Shown here: positions 25,401-33,746 of the stretch, piece by piece | Numbering within the stretch: the stretch's first letter is position 1 | How the letters are laid out: each line of letters opens with the position of its first letter | From: Streptomyces sp. ISL-66 | GTDB lineage: Bacteria; Actinomycetota; Actinomycetes; Streptomycetales; Streptomycetaceae | Direction of reading: 5' to 3' | Assembly: GCF_018614135.1 (NCBI RefSeq) | Contig: NZ_JAGGOW010000010.1 | Location: 931 to 51,043 of the forward strand | Length of the DNA: 50,113 bases | Translations under genes and position numbers: made by a program | Notes under the pieces: generated by a model | What the model saw: only the letters and a program-made list of their open reading frames with translations | Database searches by the model: none | Told to the model about the DNA's origin: nothing

Positions 25401-28400
25401 TTGACCGGCCGGTTGAGCTTGTCGTACTCGGTGCGGCTGGTGAAGTCGTCCGCGGCCGCGGTGGCGGTGCCGCGCGGGCTGATCACCTTGGTGGTGTTGC
25501 CCATCTGGTCGTACTCGATCTTGGTCGACCGGACCGTGGTGCCCTCATAGGGAACCTTCTGCTCGGTGACTTTGCCGCGCTCGTCGTAGACGACCTGGGA
25601 CTTGTTGCCCTCCTTGTCGGTGGTCTCAAGGACCAGGGAGTCCTTGTCGTAGGTGGTGGTGGTGTACTTGCCGGCCGCGTCGGTGGCCTTGGTCACACGG
25701 TGGTTGAGGTCGTAGGCGGTCTTGCTGGTGTAGTCGGTGGTGTCGGCGGTGGCGTTCTTCTTCGGGTCGATGACCGTGACCGCGTTGCCGACGTTGTCGT
25801 ACTCGTAGGAGACCTTGTCACCCTTGGCGTTCACCACCGACATGAGCTGGTAGATCTCGTTGTAGGTGTTGGTGGTGACGTAGTCGTCCGGGACGGAGGT
25901 CGTCGCTGCGCCCTTGGGCTCGGTCGTGGTCTTGAGGTTGCCGACCTTGTCGTAGGCGTAGGTGGACTTGCGTCCGCTCAGGTTGTTGTCCGGGCCGGTC
26001 GCCTCCGTCACCTGGTCCGCCGAGTCATAGACCGCGGTGGACACCGCGCCGTTCGGGACGGTGCTGGAGGTGACGTTGTCGTTGGCGTCGTACACCGGGG
26101 CCGGGGTGGTGATGAACACCCCCTGCGCCTGGTCCTTGGGCATCTTGTTGACCAGCGGACGCTTGAAGGCGTCGTAGGTCTGGGTGGTGGTGGTGCCCAG
26201 CGCGTCGGTCACCGAGGTGACCTGGCCGCGCTCGTCGTAGACGAACGAGGTGGCGTGGCTCTCCGCGTCGGTGATCGTCTTGGGGTAGCCCATGACCTCG
26301 AAGTCGGAGTTGACGGTGGCATTGCCGTTGGCGTCGGTGGCCTTGGTCAACTGCCCGTAGGCGTCGTAGTCGTACTTGGTGGTGTAGTCGTCGGGCACCG
26401 ACGTGGTGGCGACGCCCTTGGGGTCGGTCGTGGTCTTGAGGTTGCCGAAGGCGTCATAGCCGAACTGCCACTTTCGGCCCTCCGCAGAGGCCTTGGTGAA
26501 CAGATCGGCCGAGTAGCCGTCCAGGCGGGTCTGATACGTGTAGACCGACGCCGCGGTGCCGTTCTTGTTGGCCTCCGCGTCCTTCATCGTCAGCGGGTAG
26601 CCGGTCTTCTGGTCATACGTCCAGGTGGTCTGGGCGCCGTTCGCGTCCTTCAGGAGCGTGACGTTGTTGTCCGCGTCCCAGGAAATGTCCGTGGACTGGG
26701 ACTTGGCGTCGGTGGCCTTCACCTGGCGGGCGAAGTCGTCCAGGACGTAGTCCGTGGCGTGCGACTCGGCGTCGGTGACCTTGGTGTCGGTGAACTTCGT
26801 GTTCGTCGTGTTCGCCTTGTAGGCGAACGTCGTGTTGCTGTTCAGCCGGTCCGTGATGGTCTTGGTCCACCAGTGGTACTTCGGGTCGTCGCCGGTCTGC
26901 GGGGCGTAGTAGTCCAGCTTGGTGGCATTGCCCCGGGGGTCGGTGGCCGTCACCAGCTTGACGTTCTTGTTGCCCTGCGTGGCGTCGTAGGCGAACTTGA
27001 ACACCTTCGGCTGCGAAGAGCCCACGCCGTCGGTGAACTGGCCGAGCAGACCCTTGTCGGTGTACCAGAAGTTGATCTTACGGCCGGAGACGTCGGTGAC
27101 CGACTTGATGTGGTCGTAGATCTTGGAGTTGGTCAGGTTCGAGCCCGTGGCGATGGTGCCGGTGCTCGAGACGTACTCGTAGGAGGCGTCGCCCTTCTTG
27201 AAGTAGTCCACCGTCAGCGTCTGCCGCGACGCCGGGTCGGTGATGTACGTCAGGAACTTGGTCGGCTTGTTGTTGGACTTCCGCTCCTCGTAGGTGAACA
27301 GCATGGTGTTGCCGTTCTTGTCCACCGTGGAGGTCAGGTAGCCGTCACAGCCGAACAGGAAGCGGGTACCGTCCGGCCGGGTCATGGTCCAGGCGTCCGG
27401 GACCGGGTCCTTGGTGGGCTTGCAGTCCAGGGCCGCCTTCATCGTCAGCTTGTAGTGGACACCGGCCGGCGCCTTCCACGAGCTCGTGGCCGAGTCCCAA
27501 CGGAACACGTGGGTGGTGCCGTCGCCATCGGGCAGGCGCACCTCGGTGGGGTTGGGGTTGGGGTGGAAGTCCAGCGGTGCCCCGAGCCGGATCGGCCCTG
27601 ATGCCTGCATGGACCAGCCGTGACCGGAGACCGTGTCGGAGGTGTCCAGGCTGTTGTAGGCCAGCCGGAAGAACGTGTTCAGACCCCGACCCGGGTTGTT
27701 GAACGCGTTGTACGACCACACCGAGTTACCGGAGGCCAGGTTGTTCATCACGCTGGCGCCGGCGCCGGTGTTCTTGCCGGTGTAGCCGTAGAACTTCTCC
27801 AGACCGATCTGGTTGGAGGTCGGGTCCTCCACCGCCACGTTCTGCTTCAGCGACGGGATGGCGCCCGTGCCGACGGACAGCCAGGTGCCGTCGGCGACCT
27901 TCTTGATGTCCCAGCCGAGCACGTAGTCCAGGCGCTTGTTGCCCTCATCGGAGTTGATGGGGGTCTTGACCTGCGCCTGGATGGTGGCCGACTTGCCCGG
28001 CAGGAGGGCCGGGATAGCGGTGGACAGCTGGTTGCCGCCCGTGGTGACGTCCGTGCCGTCAGGCAGCTTCCAGGTGTAGGAGAGCACCCGCTCACCGGCC
28101 GCCCACGCCGTGGACGTGGTGTTGGTGACCGTGAACTCGACCGCGTACTGCGAGTTCGGCGTCATACGGGCCGGAGTCGTCGGCGCGTAGTACGTGTCCT
28201 CGGTCGTCGAGTCGACGTAGATGACCTGCATGTACGGCCGCAGTTGCGGGTCGGACGCCTCGGACGACAGGAACAGCGTGCGCTCCTGCGGGCCGGTGGT
28301 GGTCTCGTCCTTCAGCTTGACCAGGACGCCCTTGTTGTTGGTGGGCGTCTTGACCCAGGACTGCATCAGTCCGGTGGCGTCCCACCAATGACGGCCGACC

Positions 28401-31063
28401 TCGTCGGTGATCTGCGGAACGGTGTCGGAGACGGTGGCGGAGAAGTCACCGCCGGCAGTGGTCCACGGGGTCGTGGAGTTCGCGTTGTTCCACGTGGCCT
28501 GGGTCTCGGTGAAGTCCCGGGTCAATGAGTGGAGTTCGTAGATCGCGCCGTTGGTGGTGCTGGTGGTCTCCGCGCCCCACATGTACATCTTGTTCTCCAG
28601 CACCGTGGCGGTGGTGGGGATGTCCGTGGTGGGGAACTTGATGGCCGCGCGGGTCTTGCCGTACGTGCCGGAGTTGTTGCCGACGCTCAGCCAGGTCTGC
28701 GCCTTGCCGGAGACGAGACCGTCGTGGTTGACGGTCGGCTGCTGCGAGGAGAGCGTGGTGTCGGTCTGGCCCGCCTGGATGATCTTCATCGTCCGGCCGG
28801 CCTTGGGGATGCCCACGATGCGGGTCGGCGACCCGAGCAGCTGCCCGTTCTTGGCCTTGACCGCGAGCTGGTAGTAGTACGACTTCCCGATCTCGCTGGA
28901 GCTGGAGTCCGGAGTCGGCACCGTCGTGGTGTCCGTGTACGTCGTCGCGGTCGAGGCGATCGGGGCGATCAGCGTCGCCGCGGACGGCGTGAAGACCTGC
29001 TGCGTGGAGCGGTGCAGCTGGTACTCCACGATGTCCAGACCGGTGTCACCGCTGCCGTTGGCGTACGCCGGCCACGAAAGCTCCGGGCCGGTGGAGTGGA
29101 CCACGGTCGGCGAGTTCAGCGAGGTGCCGACAGCGCCGTAGGTCACCGTCAGGCGCGGGTAGGTGGACGTCTCGTCGCCGTAGGTGTTGCCGTCGGCCGC
29201 CTCATAGCGCGGGCCGCCGGTCGGCGCGGTGCCCGACTCGTCCTTGGCCTTGAGCACGAAGCCGTAGTTGGTCGCCGTACCGGAGACCCACTTCTGGACC
29301 GTGTCGGCGACCGGGAAGTCGTGCCACTGGTTGTAGTCCCAGGCGGCCTTGGTGATCTCGGACGGGTTCACCAGCCGAACCGAGTCGGCGAGGGTGCGGG
29401 TCGTTGCCGAGCCCGTGTCGCCGAGGGCGATCTTCCCGGCGTTGCCCTTGGCGAAGCTCAGCTCCGCCGCGTCGAGGGTCTTCCAGACGCCGCCGGTGCC
29501 GGTCTGGTTGACCGTGTAGTTCTTGGTGCCGCCGTTGTGGGTGACGGTGTACGGGGCGGCCGTGGCCGCGTCCGCCGCGGCCGGGTAGTGCACGTCCACC
29601 CGGTACGTGTCGGTCTCCGGGACCCTCGGCTGCCAAGTGTACGACTCGCCCGTGAGCGCGTTCTTGTTGTAGGCGTAGTCGTCGTTGGTCGCCGCGCCGC
29701 CGGTCGTGGTGGATCGCGGCCACTCGCCGACCGCCGCCGTACCGGCATCGCCTTCGTCCAGCTCTACGGTGGTGCCGGACAGTTCGCCCACCAGCGTGCT
29801 GGTGTTGGACCAGGTCGCGGGCGTCGCGCCCGCCTCGCTCCACGCCCCGGTGGCCCGGTGCGCTTCGAGGGCGACAGCGTTGGCGTTGCTGGTGTGCGAC
29901 TGGTCGTAGTACAGACTCAGCCGGGCCGCGTCGACCTTCACTCCCGCCGGGACCTCGTTCAGCGGGAACTTGATCAACGAACGGGCGATGCCGGTGTCCG
30001 TCTTGCCGACCGACAGCTTCCAGGTGTTGTTGAAGTTGGTCGTCGGCTGATCCGACAGGACCATCGTGTCCTCGGAGACCGACGCGATCGGGGTGATCGT
30101 GATCGTCGGGTCGATGACGACCGGGTACTGGCGCTCCTTGGCCGCAAGCCACTCGGCGTCGGGCGTGACAGTCAGCTTCCAGCCCTTGCCATCGGCGTCC
30201 CGGATCAGCTTCTGGGTGACCTTGGTGCTGTACGTACCGCCGGTGACCGACTGCGGATCCTTCTTGGCATCCGTCATGTACGGAGCCGGGATCACCATGA
30301 CCGGAGTGCCCGGAGCCTCGCCGAAGAAGGCGATCGAGCCGTCCTTGCGGGTCTCCGGCGTCAGGCCGCCCTCGGTGTCCAGGGTGAAGGTGAACGACAC
30401 CGGACCGGCCGGGCGTTCGGAGAGGACGATGTCCTCCTTCACCTGACCGTTGCCGACCCGGTACGACAGGTCCGCACCGGCAACGGCGTCCTTGTAGACG
30501 ACCTGGTCGCCCTTCGCCTCCGGCTTGAGCGCGCCGGCACCGGACAGGCCGAAGGTGACAGCCCCGCCGCCCTCCGCCTCGAAGCGCATGAACTTGCCGG
30601 CGTCGGAGCCGAACCAGCTCTTGCCGGTGTTCGCGGTGTTGGCGAAGTCGAAGCCGTTGTCCTGGGTGGCGCGGACCGTGGTCTCGACCGGCTTCCAGGA
30701 CTGCCCGGACCTGTACGACGTCGGCACGGCCGTCAGCTCGGCCTCGATCCGGCCGTCCGACAACTGCCAGAAGCGCGCCTGCGACGTGCGCCTGTCGGTC
30801 AGCTCCTTGACCCGCTTCGCCTTCGGGAGCTTCTCGCCCTTCGGCAGCTTCTCCCGGCTGGGTATCGCCAGCTTCCCACCGACCGGGGGCTTCGTCTCGC
30901 CCTCGTCGTCGTCCGAGAACCAGCCCGCAATCGTGTCGAAGACGCCCTTGTCGTCGTCCTTCGCCGGTGGTTGCGGAGCCGCATAGGCGACCTGCGGCAA
31001 TAGTGTGCCCGCTACCGCCGAGACGACAAGACAGGAGAGATATCTCCTGTACGGAACTTTCAC
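22409..31063 (-). CDS. Giant secreted Rhs/YD-repeat polymorphic toxin-like protein
   Basis: 2884 residues from GTG 31063, the start that places a signal peptide at the N-terminus (basic VPYRR, hydrophobic core, cleavage near AYA-AP). In order: a basic linker; a DNRLRE adhesion-type domain (about 325-430); a golvesin/xanthan-lyase-like beta domain (about 480-565); a second DNRLRE domain (about 760-895); YD repeats (about 1340-2570), interrupted by a second golvesin-like domain (about 2010-2135); and an RHS core ending YDPGLNRFTSRD near 2576. A unique C-terminal tip (about 2620-2884) follows, with two CxxC-like pairs and His-rich stretches (MDHYHVQRVRE, FHVHNNS). This is the usual layout of a toxin cage with an exchangeable C-terminal effector. 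The tip matches no toxin family I can name and is less GC-rich than the repeats. Confidence 0.88.
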   Translation of the reverse strand: MKVPYRRYLSCLVVSAVAGTLLPQVAYAAPQPPAKDDDKGVFDTIAGWFSDDDEGETKPPVGGKLAIPSREKLPKGEKLPKAKRVKELTDRRTSQARFWQLSDGRIEAELTAVPTSYRSGQSWKPVETTVRATQDNGFDFANTANTGKSWFGSDAGKFMRFEAEGGGAVTFGLSGAGALKPEAKGDQVVYKDAVAGADLSYRVGNGQVKEDIVLSERPAGPVSFTFTLDTEGGLTPETRKDGSIAFFGEAPGTPVMVIPAPYMTDAKKDPQSVTGGTYSTKVTQKLIRDADGKGWKLTVTPDAEWLAAKERQYPVVIDPTITITPIASVSEDTMVLSDQPTTNFNNTWKLSVGKTDTGIARSLIKFPLNEVPAGVKVDAARLSLYYDQSHTSNANAVALEAHRATGAWSEAGATPATWSNTSTLVGELSGTTVELDEGDAGTAAVGEWPRSTTTGGAATNDDYAYNKNALTGESYTWQPRVPETDTYRVDVHYPAAADAATAAPYTVTHNGGTKNYTVNQTGTGGVWKTLDAAELSFAKGNAGKIALGDTGSATTRTLADSVRLVNPSEITKAAWDYNQWHDFPVADTVQKWVSGTATNYGFVLKAKDESGTAPTGGPRYEAADGNTYGDETSTYPRLTVTYGAVGTSLNSPTVVHSTGPELSWPAYANGSGDTGLDIVEYQLHRSTQQVFTPSAATLIAPIASTATTYTDTTTVPTPDSSSSEIGKSYYYQLAVKAKNGQLLGSPTRIVGIPKAGRTMKIIQAGQTDTTLSSQQPTVNHDGLVSGKAQTWLSVGNNSGTYGKTRAAIKFPTTDIPTTATVLENKMYMWGAETTSTTNGAIYELHSLTRDFTETQATWNNANSTTPWTTAGGDFSATVSDTVPQITDEVGRHWWDATGLMQSWVKTPTNNKGVLVKLKDETTTGPQERTLFLSSEASDPQLRPYMQVIYVDSTTEDTYYAPTTPARMTPNSQYAVEFTVTNTTSTAWAAGERVLSYTWKLPDGTDVTTGGNQLSTAIPALLPGKSATIQAQVKTPINSDEGNKRLDYVLGWDIKKVADGTWLSVGTGAIPSLKQNVAVEDPTSNQIGLEKFYGYTGKNTGAGASVMNNLASGNSVWSYNAFNNPGRGLNTFFRLAYNSLDTSDTVSGHGWSMQASGPIRLGAPLDFHPNPNPTEVRLPDGDGTTHVFRWDSATSSWKAPAGVHYKLTMKAALDCKPTKDPVPDAWTMTRPDGTRFLFGCDGYLTSTVDKNGNTMLFTYEERKSNNKPTKFLTYITDPASRQTLTVDYFKKGDASYEYVSSTGTIATGSNLTNSKIYDHIKSVTDVSGRKINFWYTDKGLLGQFTDGVGSSQPKVFKFAYDATQGNKNVKLVTATDPRGNATKLDYYAPQTGDDPKYHWWTKTITDRLNSNTTFAYKANTTNTKFTDTKVTDAESHATDYVLDDFARQVKATDAKSQSTDISWDADNNVTLLKDANGAQTTWTYDQKTGYPLTMKDAEANKNGTAASVYTYQTRLDGYSADLFTKASAEGRKWQFGYDAFGNLKTTTDPKGVATTSVPDDYTTKYDYDAYGQLTKATDANGNATVNSDFEVMGYPKTITDAESHATSFVYDERGQVTSVTDALGTTTTQTYDAFKRPLVNKMPKDQAQGVFITTPAPVYDANDNVTSSTVPNGAVSTAVYDSADQVTEATGPDNNLSGRKSTYAYDKVGNLKTTTEPKGAATTSVPDDYVTTNTYNEIYQLMSVVNAKGDKVSYEYDNVGNAVTVIDPKKNATADTTDYTSKTAYDLNHRVTKATDAAGKYTTTTYDKDSLVLETTDKEGNKSQVVYDERGKVTEQKVPYEGTTVRSTKIEYDQMGNTTKVISPRGTATAAADDFTSRTEYDKLNRPVKQFQPYDPADARYNNPNVYTQTIYDAVGRTSRVSAPPSEGQTVRNDSENTYFDNGWTKTVTDPWDIVTSYGYNQSGQQVSRTLTSAGGSSSRTMGWAYYPDGSLQARSDDGVPVGAHVVVADNSDTQSTAATGTWDTASATGQQGYNHRTHAAGTSTDTFTWTLNVPQDGTYTAYAKYPTTSGASTAAKYTVTHDGGTTDKAVNQTTGGGSWVSLGSFTFKQGNTSKITLATDASGKVVADAVKIVRQVTETDNEKKNFTYSYDLNGNLTSITDTSSGAKIDAYTMTYTALNQLQKASESLSGTEKKATSFTYDANGQPETVTHPDQYSQYFYDLRELTKTVKVGKSASDASPETTAFTYTDRGQRLKETKANGNTVDYAYYLNGALKTQSEKKPNATLVSSHTYAYDANGNKAQDVASKMNADNHGAYLPSTTDYTYDPVNRLAKSVKTGTAAGTETYVHDDNANVVTQTIKNVTTNYTYDRNRLLSSSIGAASNSYNYDPYGRLDTVTAGGKVVEDRDYDGFDHVVKNAKLQADGVTTKTSTYIFDPLDRTASKTEAGKTTDFNYLGTSSEVLNEAVAGAVTKSYQYSPWGERLTQLKHNTDGTEELGVYGYNGHTDVETLTDTSGDTKSTYGYTAYGTNNDAEFTGIDKPDAAQPDKEAYNPYRFSAKRWDAASGTYDMGFRDYDPGLNRFTSRDMYNGALADMRLGSDPFTGNRYAFTGGNPISNVEIDGHNWCEDGGFCPYNDTFASAWVGTVTTVADTLASPAIAAEPILREKCPSCFGTPGNPNGVDLGFEWVTGSGPKDRDFGGNDAFTQTLMDHYHVQRVREIAADNINSGNIKMGQKIGQWTDDDTGITYNNGLDQSLNTKTLVKDFTSNMSAAFLGSYTMDYTVNSIDKKAGTATIQFHVHNNSTMNSGTHIGPGAGGYSPWWDENIAQPLNEYYGAGRFSKKTQDITWTETVDLDDPKAPSASSGSSGSSSGLLDSITDWVSSLF

Positions 31064-31065
31064 CT

Positions 31066-31083
31066 CAATACCTTTCGGTATCG
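31066..31083 (-). promoter_or_regulatory. GAAA-tetraloop hairpin covering the Rhs ribosome site
   Basis: In the Rhs mRNA leader CGAUACC and GGUAUUG can form a 7-bp stem (one G-U) closed by GAAA. The only plausible Shine-Dalgarno (AAAGG) lies in the loop and 3' arm, so translation may be restrained. Confidence 0.45.
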
Positions 31084-31214
31084 ACGCACCCGCATCGCTG
31101 CGCGCGAAATGGGCAAGCCGAACGAGCTGGTGCGGAGGTTTCCGCCCAGCTTGGAGCAATACGGAGTGATCGCGCGGGAGATAGGAACCACGAGCTCACG
31201 GGCTTGCAGCGGGC

Positions 31215-31244
31215 TTTCTAATCCCTCTTGCGAGGCCCGGTCAA
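31215..31244 (-). promoter_or_regulatory. Candidate promoter of the Rhs gene
   Basis: On the minus strand TTGACC (31244-31239) is followed after 18 bases by TAGAAA (31220-31215). The implied 5' leader to GTG 31063 is about 145 bases and contains the hairpin at 31066-31083. Confidence 0.5.
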
Positions 31245-31382
31245 CCCCGGCGACATAAAGGACAATTGATTAGTCGAAGGGGGTAGGGTTTGCCCGATTC
31301 TTCCGCTCGCTCGCACTCGGCCGGTGGCGTGGTGTATAACGACCCGGTTCCCCTGCCAACCAACCGAAAGCCGGGCTCTCTC

Positions 31383-31847
31383 ATGTCATCCAATGAACTT
31401 GCGGAAAACGCAGTGCGGGAGGAGAACGAACACGAGAGCACTGGGGGCTCCCCGGACCGGCGGGGGCTGCTGATCGCCGGCATCGCCCTGCTCGCCTGCT
31501 TCGGGCTCGTCGGCTACGGCATCCTCAACGCCGACGAGCAGCCGAAGCCGCGCGCCGCGCCGACTGCCGAGGTGACGTACGAGGTCACGGGGACGGGAAT
31601 TGCCGAGATCTCGTATCTCGCCCGCAGCGAGGCCGGTACGGCCACGGTCGAGAGAGGCGTCACACTTCCCTGGACCAAGTCGGTTCAGGTACCCCTCGAC
31701 AAGGCCCCGACCGTCGCCATCATCCTCGACAGCAAGGGCGGGCAGGCGTCCTGCACGCTCGCAATCCGCAACAAGCACGTCCAGCGCGCCACCGCGATGG
31801 GCGAATTCGGGCGTGCCACGTGCACGGGAGAGGCTCAGGCCCGGTAG
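31383..31847 (+). CDS. MmpS-family single-pass membrane protein
   Basis: A 154-residue protein starting at ATG 31383; the upstream open frame lacks a signal or ribosome site. The cytosolic N-terminus is acidic, with one transmembrane helix (about 25-44, LLIAGIALLACFGLVGYGIL). The outer domain shows the MmpS pattern: TYEVTGTGIAEISYLARS, TLPWTKSVQVPL, and two cysteines (ASCTLAIR, RATCTGE) likely forming a disulfide. MmpS proteins in mycobacteria accompany MmpL transporters, but none is nearby here. It is divergent from the Rhs gene and followed by a terminator. Confidence 0.75.
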   Translation: MSSNELAENAVREENEHESTGGSPDRRGLLIAGIALLACFGLVGYGILNADEQPKPRAAPTAEVTYEVTGTGIAEISYLARSEAGTATVERGVTLPWTKSVQVPLDKAPTVAIILDSKGGQASCTLAIRNKHVQRATAMGEFGRATCTGEAQAR

Positions 31848-31856
31848 GGATGATTC

Positions 31857-31882
31857 TCGCCGACCGGATTCCAGGTCGGCGA
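31857..31882. terminator. 9-bp hairpin terminator after the MmpS-like gene
   Basis: TCGCCGACC (31857-31865) pairs with GGTCGGCGA (31874-31882), beginning ten bases after the stop. Confidence 0.7.
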
Positions 31883-31904
31883 TTCGCCCGAAATCTTACT
31901 GTGG

Positions 31905-31934
31905 TTGCGATCTGGTGGCGCGCTGTCGTATAAC
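31905..31934 (+). promoter_or_regulatory. Candidate promoter of the L,D-transpeptidase-like gene
   Basis: TTGCGA (31905-31910), an 18-base spacer and TATAAC (31929-31934) fit a housekeeping sigma promoter. The leader to GTG 32029 would be about 90 bases. A similar GGTGGCG...GTATAACG block precedes the MmpS-like gene (31324-31342). Confidence 0.5.
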
Positions 31935-32028
31935 GGCGCCGATTCGCCGGGGAAATCGCCTTCTTGGGCCTATATCGGCCAACGTTCGTTCTCTGGCTTT
32001 GTTCTCGTACTCGACGAAGGGTTCCTTC

Positions 32029-32973
32029 GTGCTTCCCGGAAACACTCTCCTGCCCCTGCGTATCCGCCGAGTCCTTGTCACCACGGCCGCCGGCGGGGCG
32101 CTGCTGCTGTCCTCCGGTTGCGGAAGCGGGGGTGACAGCGCCACGGTCGAAGACGTGGCGGCGGAGCAGGGCGGTGTCGCTGCCCCGCCGAGCGCCTCGC
32201 CCAGCGGGCCGCCGAGCGCCTCGCCCAGCGGGCCGGCGAGTGCGTCGCCTAGCGGGCCGGCGAGTGCGTCCGCTCCCGCCTCGGCGTCCGCCTCGGCTAC
32301 CGCGTCCAACACGCCGAGCAGCAGCGCCTCACCAAGCTCGGGCGTTACGGCGAGCAAGAGCCCGGCCGGCGCAAGCGCCCCCGACTTCCCCGTCCCGGTA
32401 CAGGTCGGCGACGCCACGCAGCTGATCACCGTCAAGGCCAACGGCTCCTATGCCACGGTGACCGCCTGGGCCAAGGGGTCCTCCGGCTGGAAGGCGCAGC
32501 TCAGCACAAGCGCTGGACGCGTCGGGTCCAACGGCGTGACGGACGGGACGACCCGTCAGCAGAGCACCTGGACCACACCGTCCGGGACGTACACCATCAC
32601 CGAGGGGTTCGGTGTGGAGACGGGCGGCACGAGCATGCCGTACCGCGTCGTCACCTCGGACGACTGGTGGGTGGAGGACCCCGAGTCGAAGTTCTACAAC
32701 TCGATGCACGGTGAGGCGGGCGCAGACTTCCCCCTCACCGAGGCGGGTGAACGGGGCAGCGAACACCTGATCAACTACCCCACCCAGTACGCCAAGGCGC
32801 TGGTCATCAACTTCAACCGATGGCCCGCCGTACCCGGCCGCGGCGCCGGCATCTTCCTGCACGTCAACGGGTCCGGCGCAACGGCCGGATGCGTGTCCGT
32901 GCCACGCGCCACGATGGACCGGATCATGTCCTGGATCAAGCCAGGAGCCCACCCCCGCATCGCCATCGGATAG
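32029..32973 (+). CDS. L,D-transpeptidase (YkuD)-like lipoprotein
   Basis: A 314-residue protein. GTG 32029 has GAAGGG eight bases upstream and gives a lipoprotein signal ending LLLSSGCGSGG. A Ser/Pro/Ala/Gly linker (about 45-105) is built partly from three near-identical 24-base units (SASPSGPP type). The catalytic domain shows a YkuD-like pattern: TPSGTYTITEGFG, WVEDPESKFYN, and IFLHVNGSGATAGCVSVP with the His and catalytic Cys. Such enzymes form 3-3 cross-links in peptidoglycan or attach proteins to it. It is cargo of island I, last gene before tRNA fragment B. Confidence 0.85.
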   Translation: MLPGNTLLPLRIRRVLVTTAAGGALLLSSGCGSGGDSATVEDVAAEQGGVAAPPSASPSGPPSASPSGPASASPSGPASASAPASASASATASNTPSSSASPSSGVTASKSPAGASAPDFPVPVQVGDATQLITVKANGSYATVTAWAKGSSGWKAQLSTSAGRVGSNGVTDGTTRQQSTWTTPSGTYTITEGFGVETGGTSMPYRVVTSDDWWVEDPESKFYNSMHGEAGADFPLTEAGERGSEHLINYPTQYAKALVINFNRWPAVPGRGAGIFLHVNGSGATAGCVSVPRATMDRIMSWIKPGAHPRIAIG

Positions 32974-33593
32974 ATCGAAGCAGAGCGACTGGCGGCCGAG
33001 TGGGTAGCGACGCGGAAGCTGTAGCACGGACCATCTGCAATGCCGGGCTGGTCCGACCTGGAGCTACCCATCCCGGTCAGGTCGGCTACGACGACGGCGT
33101 CCACGTGCAGCACCCGGACCTCGGCGTCCCGGAGGATGTCGATCGAGCGCTCGATCGGCCCCGGCCACTCGACCCGCGAAGCCCTTACCGTCGCTGGCCG
33201 ACTTCACCTCGGCGGCTCCGTATTGGCCAGGCCCGGAGGACGCGAGCACGGCCACCGACCACATCGCTCGGTTCCGCGAGGAGCGGGGCGGGTCGGCGAC
33301 GCAAGCGATGGCCCCGGCAGCCTCGTTCATGTGCTCCTACCCGATGGATCGGTGTGGGGCAGGCAACCGAGCCCAGCGACTGGTATCCGCTCTTCCCGAA
33401 CCGGGTCGTCACGAGTCTCGACAAGGCCAAAGATTTCGGCACGACGTGCGGCGTGCCACACGCAAGGGCCGTGGGATCGCCGTGGGATCATCGTCCGGGC
33501 TCCGGACCCACGTTCGACACAAAACCCCAGGTCGACAAGGTCAGGGCCCAGTGCAGACCAGGGTCGCCCGCCTCGCCTCCCCGCCGAGAGGCA
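32974..33593. other. Gene-poor stretch, possible decayed coding sequence
   Basis: No reading frame here looks like a real gene. On the minus strand short stretches with protein-like composition (for example RDAEVRVLHVDAVVVADLTG) lie in different frames separated by stops, which fits a degraded gene of unknown identity near the right end of island I. Confidence 0.45.
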
Positions 33594-33651
33594 AGCGCCG
33601 CACGCGAAAACACCCCTCCAGGGGCGTTTCGCAGGTCAGAACGTTTTTCTA
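33594..33651. repeat. Right-terminal repeat, copy of about 38940-39006
   Basis: This block resembles the sequence just outside the intact tRNA, sharing CACGCGAA, CGTTTC and GCAGGTCAGAACG. In this copy the 3' half of the tRNA terminator stem is missing. It suggests islands I and II end alike on the right. Confidence 0.65.
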
Positions 33652-33678
33652 TGGTGGGGCGGGTGGGACTCGAACCCA
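33652..33678 (-). repeat. tRNA 3'-end fragment B (candidate att junction between the islands)
   Basis: 27 bases are identical to 39007-39033, the CCA end, acceptor 3' strand and T-arm of the intact tRNA, in the same orientation. The tRNA sequence then stops abruptly, so it is an att-type remnant. Confidence 0.8.
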
Positions 33679-33679
33679 T

Positions 33680-33746
33680 TTTCCATCCGGCTACATCCCG
33701 CTCGATCCCGCACCATCGGGGGGCGTTAGGCGTTCGCCACACCGCT
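33680..33746. repeat. Left-terminal repeat, copy of 19734-19801
   Basis: It aligns with 19734-19801 with about eight mismatches in 66 bases. The 23-base block at 33724-33746 is identical. A shorter relative (CGTTAGGC, then CGCCACAC) lies at 38930-38948 near the intact tRNA. Confidence 0.75.

Larger units (their letters stand above)
19655..33651. mobile_element. tRNA-bounded genomic island I (about 14 kb), no integrase seen
   Basis: The island is bounded by tRNA 3' fragments A (19655) and B (33652) in direct orientation. Cargo: an ECF sigma factor and membrane protein, a hypothetical protein, a lipoprotein, a giant Rhs protein, an MmpS-like protein and an L,D-transpeptidase-like lipoprotein. 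The sequence just inside A (19734-19801) resembles that just inside B (33680-33746), which means both islands share a left terminus. No tyrosine or serine recombinase is encoded, so it is either a decayed element or one mobilised in trans. Boundaries are inferred from repeats, not from comparison with an empty site. Confidence 0.6.

Noticed and set aside
24821..27601. 926-residue plus-strand reading frame
   Set aside because: It lies antisense to the Rhs gene, is a Val/Gly/Arg-rich shadow produced by third-position GC bias, and shows no domain or ribosome site.
28529..31003. 824-residue plus-strand reading frame
   Set aside because: Same reason: antisense shadow of the Rhs N-terminal half.
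33652..33678. Possible extra tRNA gene
   Set aside because: Only the 3' acceptor strand and T-arm are present; no anticodon or D arm follows. Treated as an att fragment.
33040..33729. 229-residue plus-strand frame as a gene
   Set aside because: Ser/Arg-biased composition, no ribosome site and no domain; it also runs through the tRNA fragment.
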